The notes under the pieces: generated by a model
Databases searched by the model: none
What the model saw: the letters and a program-made list of their open reading frames with translations, nothing else
What the model was told of the DNA's origin: nothing
Position numbers and translations under genes: made by a program
Source of the DNA: Agilicoccus flavus
Lineage (GTDB): Bacteria; Actinomycetota; Actinomycetes; Actinomycetales; Dermatophilaceae
Assembly (NCBI RefSeq): GCF_014857905.1
Contig: NZ_JACYXE010000002.1
Span: 62,001 to 126,000, forward strand
Direction: 5' to 3'
DNA length: 64,000 bases
Shown: positions 1-7,830 of the stretch, piece by piece
Layout of the letters: every line of letters begins with the position of its first letter
How positions within the stretch are numbered: the stretch's first letter is position 1

Positions 1-1
1 C

Positions 2-247
2 GACCTGCCCGTCGTCGAGGCCACCCTCGACACCGTCGCGGACGTGCTCCGCGGCCTCGTCGCCGACCCCGCCCGGCTCCGTGAGCTCGGCGAGGCCGGG
101 GTCGCCTTCGCCCGCGAGGTCCACGACGGCCGCCGCTCCGCGCAGGTGCTCGGCACCTGGCTCGTCGGCGACGGTGACCACGAGGACAGCGGGGGCGGTA
201 GCGACGACGGCAGCGAGACCGCTGACGCCGCCCGCCCCGAGGGCTGA
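2..247 (+). CDS. Glycosyltransferase, C-terminal fragment (cut by window edge)
   Basis: Only the last 81 codons are present; the reading frame is open from base 2 and stops at 245-247. The visible part resembles the C-terminus of the second glycosyltransferase domain of the gene at 450-3080: both share a LP(V/I)VEA motif, a later (E/G)xxFAxxVHDGRxSAxVL stretch and similar spacing. This is the terminal helix region of a GT-B fold enzyme that swaps back onto the N-terminal Rossmann domain. The final 20 or so residues are a Gly/Asp/Ser-rich tail. It converges on its paralogue at 450-3080, so the two are inverted copies separated by about 200 bp. The substrate cannot be inferred. Confidence 0.75.
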   Translation, partial: DLPVVEATLDTVADVLRGLVADPARLRELGEAGVAFAREVHDGRRSAQVLGTWLVGDGDHEDSGGGSDDGSETADAARPEG

Positions 248-268
248 TCCGGGGCGGCGCCCGACGTC

Positions 269-383
269 ACGAACCATTTGGGCCTGGTCGATGGGGACGC
301 GTTCGGGGCGACAGCCCGCTGACCAGCGCGAACGACCGGGCGGGTACGTCGATCGGGTGCTCGACCCGGCCCGAATGGTTCGT
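269..383. repeat. Long imperfect inverted repeat between convergent glycosyltransferase genes
   Basis: A 23-base arm at 269-291 is complementary to 361-383 with 21 Watson-Crick pairs, one G-T pair and one mismatch, around a 69-base loop that holds a smaller inverted pair (CGTTCG with CGAACG). It fills most of the intergenic region between two convergent genes, so a bidirectional terminator is one reading. A small non-autonomous mobile element or a structured RNA is possible, but no target-site duplication is visible. Confidence 0.6.
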
Positions 384-449
384 CGGCGCGGCAGAGGCGC
401 GCCGACCCGCACCGTCGGGCCGGGAGCCGCCCGGAGTCGTGGCCCCGGG

Positions 450-3080
450 TCAGTCGCCGCGCAGACGCAGGTGCTCGGCGAGCACGCGCGCGCTGAGCCG
501 GCCGTCGTGGACGGCCCCGGCGAACTCGCGCCCGGCGTGGGCGGCGGCGCGCAGCGCGTCGCGGTCCGCGGCGAGGCGGCGCAGCTCGTCGGCGAGGGTG
601 TCGGGGGAGGCCTCGACGATGGGGAGCGGGCCGGCGCCCTCCGCCCGGGCCGCGGCGTCGGCGACGCCCCGCACCCGCTCGGTGACGTGCCCGATGACGG
701 CCCGCCCGGCGGCCATGCCCTGGACGGCCATGACCCCGTAGCTGCCGAGCGCGAACTGGTCGAGGACGATGTCGGCGTCGGCGACCAGGGCCGGCATCTC
801 CTCCGGGGGGACCCCCTCGACGCGGCGGTAGTCGATGACCCCGGCGTCCGCGAGCGCCTGCGCCGTCTCGTCGGCCCGCGCGGACCCCTTGAGCGAGGCC
901 CGGCTCGGCGCGTGGAGCACGACGGGCCGCTCGCCCGTGCCGACCTCGCGATCGGAGCGCCACACCGCGGCGTCGACGCACACCGGCAGCCAGATCGACC
1001 CCTCGACGTCGTCGAGCAGATCGGGCGTGGAGACGAACACGGGCCCCGCCCCGGAGGCGGCGAATTCGACGAACTTCGGGGCGAGGGCGTCGAACTGCCG
1101 CTGGAGGCGGGCCGTGAGCTCCTCGTCGGGGTCGGTGAAGGGCGACCACGGAGTCGTCGTCGCGTGCCGGGCCGGGTTGCGGGCCTCGGAGCCGTGCAGG
1201 AGCAGGCCGACGCGGATGCCGACGCGGCGCATGACCTCGGCGTCCCCGGAGAAGTCGCCGCCGTGGCGGACGCCGAACAGGGGGCGACCGGCCTCGAGCA
1301 GGGCGTGGGTCCACTCGGCGAGGGCGCGGGACTCGAACGCCTGGCCCCAGGCCGGGTCGCGGCGGTACGTGGCGACGGGCACGACCTCGTCGGCCGGGAA
1401 GAGCAGTGGCAGGTCGCGGTCCACGACCATGACCTGGGTGCGGACCCCGGGCACGTTCGCCTCGACCGCCTTGGCCCACGCCCACGCCTGCCCGGCCATG
1501 TTCGCCGGCCCGATCCCGACGACCGACGGCCGGTCGGTGCGCTCGACCGGCTGCTCGGTGAGTCCGTCGAGCGTGGACGACGCCGCGGGCTCGACGATCC
1601 CGTCGGGGTCGCGCAGGAGCCGGCGGTAGAAGTCGCGCAGATTCTTCTCCTGGTGCGGCCACGAGTACGGCTCGAGCAGGCCGGGGGAGTCGGCGATGGT
1701 CCGGCGGATCTGCGACGCGCGGTCGAGGACGTCGCGCAGCGCGGCCGCGAACGAGTCCGGGTCGTCGGCCGTGTGGACCCCACCCAGGCCGTGCCGGGAC
1801 ACGAACTCGGCCTGCGCCTTGCAGTCGCTGACGAGCACCGGCAGCCCCGCGTAGGTGTACTCGAAGAGCTTGTTGGCGAGCGCCACCTCGTGGCTGCCGA
1901 AGTGCCGCAGCGGGATGATGCCGACGTCGGCCGAGGCGACGAAGCTCGACACCTGGTCCGGGGGGACCGGGTCGAGCAGGTGGAGGCGGTCGGCGACGCC
2001 GAGCTGCGCGGCCTTCTCGGCCAGGAGAGTGGCCGGCGTCACCTTGTGGTGGGGCACGCACACGACGGCCAGGTGGACGCCGTCGAGCTGCGGCAGGGCC
2101 TCGACGGCGGTGTCGATGCCGCGCGCCACCGTCACGCCGCCGCTGTAGACCATGAGCGGCACGTCGGGCGCCAGGCCGCAGGCCTCGCGGATGCCGACCT
2201 CGATGTCGCGGGTCGCGTCGCCGAGGACGGGGCTGTTCATCACCACGGTGGGGGTGTCGGGGAGGCGGTAGCGGCGCTGCAGCTCGACCGCGAGCGGCTC
2301 GGTGACGGTGACGACGCCCGAGGCGCCCCGCACGTACTCCTGCTCGAGGTCCAGGTAGGCGGCCACCTTCCGCTTCGTGCGCGGCGGGTACACCGACAGC
2401 CCGGCGACGAACTCGTGCGCGTCGTAGACCCAGCGCGCGTCGGCGTCGCCCGGGCCGCCCCGGGCTCGGCGGCGCGCCACGGCGCGGGTCGCGACGCCGA
2501 CGAGGTGGACGTCGTGCGCGTGGATGACGTCCCAGTCGAGTTCGTCGATCGCGGGCCCGAACGCCAGCTCGTAGTCGTCGATCTCGGGGATGATCCGCCG
2601 CCAGCTCGCGCCCGTGTCCTGCCCGGCGAGCCACGTCTCGAAGTCGGACCGCCACGCCGTCTCGCGTCGGGCGATGCCGGAGCCGTACCGCTGCCGCACG
2701 GCCGCGACCTTGGCGGAGGCGCGGCCGACGACCGCGCGCGCCCGGCGCCCGCGCCCGCCGAGCTGCTCGGCCTCCCGAGCCCGGAGCCCGGCCTCGAGGG
2801 CGGCGAGGCGGCGGCCGCGCTGGTCGAGCGCGCCGTGGAAGAGACGCCGCTCCCGCGCCGCGCGCTGCCGCGCCCACATCCGGTCCCGCAGCCGCCACGC
2901 CACCGGCACCCGGACGATCCGCACGGGCCCGAGGTGAGACTCCTCCCGCGCGCCCGAACTGGCGTAGCCGAGGATCGTCACGTCGACCCCACCGTCGGCG
3001 AGCGCGAGCGCCGTCTTGAGCACGCGGGTGTCGTGGCGAATGTCGTTGCCGACCATCATGAGTACGCGGTGAGCCGTCAC
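450..3080 (-). CDS. Bifunctional (fused) glycosyltransferase, two GT-B enzymes in one chain
   Basis: This 876-residue protein is about twice the usual size for a GT4 enzyme. Residues 1 to about 480 form one GT-B glycosyltransferase: the N-terminal motif MMVGNDIRHDTRVLK is typical of this group, then a long charged helical insert (about 68-135), HAHDVHLVG, YDAHEF and a C-terminal donor-binding region with LANKLFEYTYAGLPVL. A linker of about 20 residues leads to a second, divergent domain (about 500-876) with RHGGDFSG, LHGSEAR and VVLHAPSRASLKGS. The second domain is paralogous to the partial gene at the left edge. The GTG start at 3080 overlaps the stop of the Wzy-like gene in a GTGA junction, giving translational coupling. 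Role: assembly of the polysaccharide repeat unit on the cytoplasmic face. Acceptor and donor are unknown. Confidence 0.85.
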   Translation of the reverse strand: MTAHRVLMMVGNDIRHDTRVLKTALALADGGVDVTILGYASSGAREESHLGPVRIVRVPVAWRLRDRMWARQRAARERRLFHGALDQRGRRLAALEAGLRAREAEQLGGRGRRARAVVGRASAKVAAVRQRYGSGIARRETAWRSDFETWLAGQDTGASWRRIIPEIDDYELAFGPAIDELDWDVIHAHDVHLVGVATRAVARRRARGGPGDADARWVYDAHEFVAGLSVYPPRTKRKVAAYLDLEQEYVRGASGVVTVTEPLAVELQRRYRLPDTPTVVMNSPVLGDATRDIEVGIREACGLAPDVPLMVYSGGVTVARGIDTAVEALPQLDGVHLAVVCVPHHKVTPATLLAEKAAQLGVADRLHLLDPVPPDQVSSFVASADVGIIPLRHFGSHEVALANKLFEYTYAGLPVLVSDCKAQAEFVSRHGLGGVHTADDPDSFAAALRDVLDRASQIRRTIADSPGLLEPYSWPHQEKNLRDFYRRLLRDPDGIVEPAASSTLDGLTEQPVERTDRPSVVGIGPANMAGQAWAWAKAVEANVPGVRTQVMVVDRDLPLLFPADEVVPVATYRRDPAWGQAFESRALAEWTHALLEAGRPLFGVRHGGDFSGDAEVMRRVGIRVGLLLHGSEARNPARHATTTPWSPFTDPDEELTARLQRQFDALAPKFVEFAASGAGPVFVSTPDLLDDVEGSIWLPVCVDAAVWRSDREVGTGERPVVLHAPSRASLKGSARADETAQALADAGVIDYRRVEGVPPEEMPALVADADIVLDQFALGSYGVMAVQGMAAGRAVIGHVTERVRGVADAAARAEGAGPLPIVEASPDTLADELRRLAADRDALRAAAHAGREFAGAVHDGRLSARVLAEHLRLRGD

Positions 3081-4624
3081 GGGCGAAACCCTATCGGGGA
3101 CACGTCCTCGCGGCGGCGAGCGCGGCGATGACGGCTCGGCTCGCGCTCGTCGGGGCCGTCGTCGGGGGCGGACGAGGCAGTGCCCGGGGACGGATGCTTC
3201 TGCGAGCGGGACCGGGCCGAGGGGCCACCGGGCTCGGTCCCGAATCTGCCCCCGTGACCGGAGGCCGCCCAGGATGCTGCCGCTGCCGCCGCCGCGAGGG
3301 CGAGCCACCACGTCTGGTGGGGGAGCGCGGAGCTGGCGCTGAGGCCGAACGCCGCGAACGCCGCGCACTGACCGGTCGCCTCCGCGAGGTCGACTCGGGT
3401 CGTCTCCGCGGATGTGCCGACGCGGCCGCGCTCGCGCCACGCCGTTCGGGCGACGGTGGCGGCGACCGTGGCGAGCACGAGCGCGAAGGCGGCACCGACG
3501 ACGACTCCGTATTGCGTGACGAGCTCGACGAAGGCGTTGTGCAGGTTGGTCAGCTTGATGACGTTCGCGTCGGGGTCCGCGTACAGCAGGGGCTCGAAGG
3601 ATCCGGCTCCGGAACCCAGCCAGCTCGACTCGCGAAGATACCGCCAGGCCGCCGTGATGAGGCCGGCTCGTAGCGAGTCGGAGCGTGCTGTCTCGGGGTC
3701 GAACGCGCCGAGCAGGAGGCGGCGCAGCGGGTTGCGCGACACTCCGGGCGCGAAGAGGAGGGCGAGGAGAACGACCGCTCCGGCGACGAGGACCGCTGTC
3801 GCAGCCCCACGATGCGCCGAGGCGACGTCGCGCAGACGCCGCCCGCCCAGCCGGCCCCGCAGCAACCGCCATCCCTCGAGTGCGAACACGAGAGCGAGGG
3901 CCGCGAGCCCCGACCGGCTGCCCGTGAGGAAGACGACGACCCCACCCGCGGCGACGAGCGCGAGCAGCGCCGCCCGTGTCGGTCGCGACGCCCGGGCGGC
4001 GAGCGCGAGGGTTCCGGCGACCATGGCCACGAGCGCGCCCGCGAAGTTGTTCGGGTTCTGATAGGTGCCCACGGCCATGAGGGCGTCACCGAACGGCCAC
4101 GGATGGGCCGCGTCGATCCACAGGTGCCGCCGGGTCGTCAGCTCCCAGGCCGCGATCACCACCGAGAGCGCCAGCCCGAGGCACCAGCCACGGCGCAGGC
4201 CATGCAGCCCCGCGCGGTCCCCGGTCGCCAGGATCAAGGCCGTACACGCGAGGATTCCGCTGCTCGCGAGGGCCAGGAGCTCCCGGTCGCCGACGACCGG
4301 ATCCGGGGTGGCTGCGCGGGCGACGGGACTCCACGCCGCGAGGACGACCCAGAACCCCAGGAACGCCCAGGCCAGCGCGGCCGATGTGCGGGCCCGACCT
4401 CGACGGCCCCGCCAGGTCGCCAGAGTGCGGGACCCCGCGATGAGCAGGGCCAGCGCCCCCACCCCGATATACGTCGGCCAGAGGGCCCCCATACGTGACA
4501 ACGGCACCGAAACGAGCCCTCCGGCCACGATCACCGGCACGAGCGCGGTGGTCAGCACCCCGGGCGGACTCGGGAGCTGCCTTCGGCCGCGGCTCGGGGG
4601 CGCCTGCGGCGCAGTGGAATCCAC
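3077..4624 (-). CDS. O-antigen ligase / Wzy-like polysaccharide polymerase
   Basis: 515 residues with about a dozen hydrophobic segments. The O-antigen ligase family region (Wzy_C) is recognisable from GTYQNPNNFAG near residue 180, the following long periplasmic loop with SWLGSGAGSFEPLLY, and LHNAFVELVTQYGVVVG. Family members join lipid-linked repeat units or transfer finished glycans outside the membrane. The C-terminal 55 residues are a charged, probably cytoplasmic tail. It starts with ATG at 4624 and is coupled to the downstream fused glycosyltransferase by a GTGA overlap. The second Wzy-like gene at 10243-11547 is not closely similar, so the locus may make two polymers or use one protein for polymerisation and one for ligation. 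Confidence 0.85.
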   Translation of the reverse strand: MDSTAPQAPPSRGRRQLPSPPGVLTTALVPVIVAGGLVSVPLSRMGALWPTYIGVGALALLIAGSRTLATWRGRRGRARTSAALAWAFLGFWVVLAAWSPVARAATPDPVVGDRELLALASSGILACTALILATGDRAGLHGLRRGWCLGLALSVVIAAWELTTRRHLWIDAAHPWPFGDALMAVGTYQNPNNFAGALVAMVAGTLALAARASRPTRAALLALVAAGGVVVFLTGSRSGLAALALVFALEGWRLLRGRLGGRRLRDVASAHRGAATAVLVAGAVVLLALLFAPGVSRNPLRRLLLGAFDPETARSDSLRAGLITAAWRYLRESSWLGSGAGSFEPLLYADPDANVIKLTNLHNAFVELVTQYGVVVGAAFALVLATVAATVARTAWRERGRVGTSAETTRVDLAEATGQCAAFAAFGLSASSALPHQTWWLALAAAAAAASWAASGHGGRFGTEPGGPSARSRSQKHPSPGTASSAPDDGPDEREPSRHRRARRREDVSPIGFRP

Positions 4625-4691
4625 CCGTCCGAGGGTAGCCGCGCGACCACCTCCGAAGGGGAGGCCCGCCGGGATGCCCGGGGCTGCTCGA

Positions 4692-5534
4692 TCAGTCGCT
4701 GCGCCGCGCGTCGAGGGCGCGGATGCCCGCGGGGAACCCGACGACGACGGCGGGTCCGTCGATGCGGTGCGCGAGCACCCAGGCGGCCCGCTGCGAGCGC
4801 GAGTCCATCGGCATGACGAGGTCGGCGCCGCGGAACACCTCGGCCGCCATGTCGGAGCGGGCGACCGAGAGGGCGAACTGGGTGGCGATCCCGTCGGACG
4901 TCGCGCCCATGAGCGTCTGGGCCACGCGGGCCGGGCGGCTGTCGCTCGCGCGGACGCGCCGCTTGACGCCCCGGTAGCCGTTGCGGGCGGTGATGCGGAC
5001 GCGGTTGGCCCGCCACAGCGCCGCCTTGCGCAGCCGGGTGGGGTGGTAGACGGGCAGCGTCGTGGCGCGGGCCCGCACGGACCCGGCGACGGCCTCGTCG
5101 AACTCCTCGTCGCCCGCGAACGCCTCGGGATCCAGGGCGTCGCTCCCGAGCACGGTCTCCGGCATCTGCTCGGCGAGGTCGGCCTCGCCGAGGGAGGAGT
5201 CGGCCTCGCCGCTGACCGCGTCGCTCTCCTGCGCCTGCTTCTCGGCGGCGCTGTCCTTCGGCGGCAGCTTCGCGTCCTCGCGGCGCATGGCCGAGGAGTC
5301 GATGTCGGCGTCGTGGAACAGGTCGTAGGCCGTCTCGCTCCGGCGGGGCTCCTTGCGGCGCGGGTCGAGGCGCGGCCCGAAGACCAGGTGCTCGACGACC
5401 GGCAGGGGCTCCCGGGGGGGCTGCCAGCTCAGCAGCGAGACGCTGTCGTCGCCGCGCAGCTCGAGCTTGGTGCGCCATCCCTCGATGACGCCGCGGTGGT
5501 TGCCGCGGCCCGTGTCCATGAACACGACCTTCAC
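4692..5534 (-). CDS. Unrecognised protein of the polysaccharide locus
   Basis: 280 residues, no family recognised. It starts with GTG at 5534, overlapping the stop of the upstream glycosyltransferase (GTGA), so it is translated with that gene. Three parts can be seen: an N-terminal segment starting VKVVFMDTGRGNHRG that resembles the first strand of a Rossmann fold; a highly acidic, low-complexity middle (about residues 80-150, rich in Glu, Asp, Ala, Ser); and a basic C-terminal half ending in VVVGFPAGIRALDARR. There is no signal peptide and no membrane segment. A degenerate glycosyltransferase or an accessory subunit of the coupled enzyme is possible, but this is inference from position only. 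Confidence 0.7.
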   Translation of the reverse strand: MKVVFMDTGRGNHRGVIEGWRTKLELRGDDSVSLLSWQPPREPLPVVEHLVFGPRLDPRRKEPRRSETAYDLFHDADIDSSAMRREDAKLPPKDSAAEKQAQESDAVSGEADSSLGEADLAEQMPETVLGSDALDPEAFAGDEEFDEAVAGSVRARATTLPVYHPTRLRKAALWRANRVRITARNGYRGVKRRVRASDSRPARVAQTLMGATSDGIATQFALSVARSDMAAEVFRGADLVMPMDSRSQRAAWVLAHRIDGPAVVVGFPAGIRALDARRSD

Positions 5535-6934
5535 GCCGACTCCTTCGGGCTGGTCCTCGTGCCGGTGATGCCGTCGCGCAGCGCCTCGATGCGGGGGGCG
5601 AGCTGCAGCTCGCGCGAGTAGCGCCGGGCGAACTCGCGGCAGGCCTCGCGGGTGGCCGGGTCGGCCTCGCGGGCCGCGACCGCGGCGGCCTCCAGGGCGG
5701 TGGCGATCGACTCGGGCTCGAGGTCGGCCACCGGGAACCACAGCGGGTACTCGCGCAGGACGTCGGTCGCGGCGTTGCCCGGGTCGTGCACCGCGACGAT
5801 CGGCAGCGCCGACGCGGCGTACTCGAAGACCTTGCCGCTCGTCACGTACTTCCCGGCGCCGAGGATGAGCAGGCACGCGTCGAACGAGGCGTAGGTGGAC
5901 TGCACCTTGGCCTTGGGGACCGGTCCCTCGTAGCTGAGACCGTCGGGCCGGAAGGCGTCGACGAGGGTGAGGAGCACGTGGCTCGGCGCCGAGTAGAAGC
6001 CGAGGTAGCCCCACAGCTGGGCGCGGGCCCCGGCGAGGGCCTCGTGGCGCCCGCGGGCGAGCCGCCAGCCCTCCGCGAACTCCGCGAGCGGCACCTTCGC
6101 GGACGCCGTGCCGATGTACCCGAACGTCAGCGGGGCGTCGGCGGCGGCCGGCTCGACCGAGGGGAGCGGGGCGAACTCCGGGTCGTAGCCGTTGGCGACG
6201 ACGTGCATCCGGTCGGCGAGGTGGGGGTGCCGGCGCTGGTGCCAGGCGCGGATGGGCTCGTTGACGAACCACACCTCGCGGGCCGAGTTGAGCAGCCGCT
6301 TCTCGAGCTGGTCGACGCGGCCGCCCTGCTCGTGCAGGAACGAGCCGTCGAAGACGTCGAGCATCCACGCGTCGCGGTAGTCCATGACGTAGGGGACGCC
6401 GTGACGGCGGTGGAGGACGTCGGCGGCCATGAAGTCGACGTTCGGGTTGGCGCTGGCGACGACGAGGTCGACGGGGCGGCGCCGGTGGATGTCGAGCGCG
6501 GCCGCCTCGAGGGGCTCGCGCCACGGGCCGTACCCGTTCTCGGGGAAGTTCTTCGTGTCGTTGCGCAGCTGCCGCTTGCGCCACAGCTTCGGGGCGAACG
6601 CCCGCAGGGCCGGCCACTTGCGGATGTTCGTCTCCATGGCCGGCCACGAGAAGGGCAGCCGGACGATCTCGATGTCGGGGTGGATCTTGTCCTCGAGGGA
6701 GAAGTCGGCGCCCGTGAACTCGATGAACGTCTCGCGCTCGGCCGTCAGCACCGTGACCCGGCAGCCGGCCTCCGCGAACCCGTTGGCCGTGGCCAGGGCC
6801 CGGTAGACGCCGCCGCCGCGGGAGGGCGGGTAGCCCCAGGCGACGTAGAGGACGTGCGGTGGGTCGGTCGCGGGGTCGGTGACCGCCTCGACTCCTCCGG
6901 GCGGTGCACCCGGTTCGCTCGACATTCGGAACAT
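5531..6934 (-). CDS. Glycosyltransferase, GT4-like
   Basis: 467 residues from ATG at 6934; an in-frame ATG three codons later (MSSEP) is an equally possible start. It is a GT-B glycosyltransferase: N-terminal VLYVAWGYPPSRGGGVYRA is the usual sugar-acceptor domain motif with a Gly-rich loop, then MDYRDAW, a mid-protein VANGYDPEF that opens the donor-binding domain, and GKVFEYAASALPIV near the end. A retaining transferase using a nucleotide-sugar donor is expected. It is the first gene of a pair with the unknown gene at 4692-5534. It is divergent from the acetyltransferase gene at 7156, with 221 bp between them that must hold both promoters. Confidence 0.88.
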   Translation of the reverse strand: MFRMSSEPGAPPGGVEAVTDPATDPPHVLYVAWGYPPSRGGGVYRALATANGFAEAGCRVTVLTAERETFIEFTGADFSLEDKIHPDIEIVRLPFSWPAMETNIRKWPALRAFAPKLWRKRQLRNDTKNFPENGYGPWREPLEAAALDIHRRRPVDLVVASANPNVDFMAADVLHRRHGVPYVMDYRDAWMLDVFDGSFLHEQGGRVDQLEKRLLNSAREVWFVNEPIRAWHQRRHPHLADRMHVVANGYDPEFAPLPSVEPAAADAPLTFGYIGTASAKVPLAEFAEGWRLARGRHEALAGARAQLWGYLGFYSAPSHVLLTLVDAFRPDGLSYEGPVPKAKVQSTYASFDACLLILGAGKYVTSGKVFEYAASALPIVAVHDPGNAATDVLREYPLWFPVADLEPESIATALEAAAVAAREADPATREACREFARRYSRELQLAPRIEALRDGITGTRTSPKESA

Positions 6935-7155
6935 CCTCCTCGGGCGCGGGGCGCGGCAGACGGGGCCCGGTCACCGTACCGCACGGGGGAGTCCGCGCCG
7001 CTCGACGCGCGGACCGCCCGACGCGCCGCGCCCCGGAGCGCGCGGGTCGGCGGCATAGGCTGGCGGCCGAGCACGACGACCCGCGATGACCACGAGGACC
7101 GCCGCCGTCGGCCGGCCGCGTGAGTCCATCGCCCCGCCACCGTCAGGAGACCGAC

Positions 7156-7752
7156 ATGCCCGTCCGCATCCAGCCCAGCGCCGACGTCTCGCCCGACGCC
7201 CGGATCGGCGAAGGATCCAGCGTCTGGCACCTCGCGCAGGTGCGCGAGCAGGCCGTGCTCGGCGAGAACTGCATCGTCGGGCGGGGGGCCTACGTGGGCA
7301 CCGGGGTCCGCATGGGCGACAACTGCAAACTGCAGAACTACGCCCTCGTGTACGAGCCGGCGGTCCTCGAGGACGGCGTGTTCGTCGGCCCGGCCGTCGT
7401 CTTCACCAACGACCACTACCCGCGGTCCGTCGCCCCCGACGGCAGCCTCAAGCGCGGCGACGACTGGGAGGCCGTCGGCGTCACGTGCCGCCAGGGCTCC
7501 TCGATCGGGGCCCGTGCGGTGTGCGTCGCGCCGGTGACGATCGGCGCCTGGGCCCTCGTCGCCGCCGGGTCCGTCGTCACGAAGGACGTGCCCGACTACG
7601 CGCTCGTCGCCGGGGTCCCGGCGCGGCGCCTGCGCTGGGTCGGGCGGGCCGGCGAGCCCCTGGAGGACACCGGCGACGGCACGTGGCGCTGCCCGCGCAC
7701 CGGCGAGACGTACCGGGAGGACGGCGAGCGCCTCGTGCGCGACGGCGACTGA
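7156..7752 (+). CDS. Left-handed beta-helix N-acetyltransferase (WbpD/WlbB-like)
   Basis: 198 residues. Hexapeptide repeats run through residues 10-145 (for example IGEGSSVWHLAQVRE, LGENCIVGRGAYVG, MGDNCKLQNYALVYE), the signature of trimeric acyl-CoA-dependent acetyltransferases. TNDHYPR carries the histidine found at the active site of the WbpD/WlbB group, which N-acetylates UDP-2-acetamido-3-amino-2,3-dideoxy-glucuronate. The partner dehydrogenase and 3-aminotransferase are not in this window, so another amino-sugar substrate is possible. ATG at 7156 is chosen over an upstream in-frame start because AGGAGA lies six bases before it. A C-terminal extension contains WRCPRTGETYRE. Confidence 0.88.
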   Translation: MPVRIQPSADVSPDARIGEGSSVWHLAQVREQAVLGENCIVGRGAYVGTGVRMGDNCKLQNYALVYEPAVLEDGVFVGPAVVFTNDHYPRSVAPDGSLKRGDDWEAVGVTCRQGSSIGARAVCVAPVTIGAWALVAAGSVVTKDVPDYALVAGVPARRLRWVGRAGEPLEDTGDGTWRCPRTGETYREDGERLVRDGD

Positions 7753-7830
7753 CGACCCGTCGCGATCGCCGCCGCGCGTGATCCTTGCGCGCGGGGGTGA
7801 TGCAGGCGCGTTCACGGCCGATGGGGGAGC

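Noticed and set aside
81-3131. 1016-codon open frame on the + strand opposite the fused glycosyltransferase
   Set aside because: Arg/Gly/Val-biased shadow sequence with no motifs; the minus-strand gene carries clear GT-B signatures.
3873-4624. Extension of the fused glycosyltransferase upstream to 3872
   Set aside because: The extra 264 codons read through the Wzy-like gene in another frame and have no homology; the GTGA junction at 3080 marks the real start.
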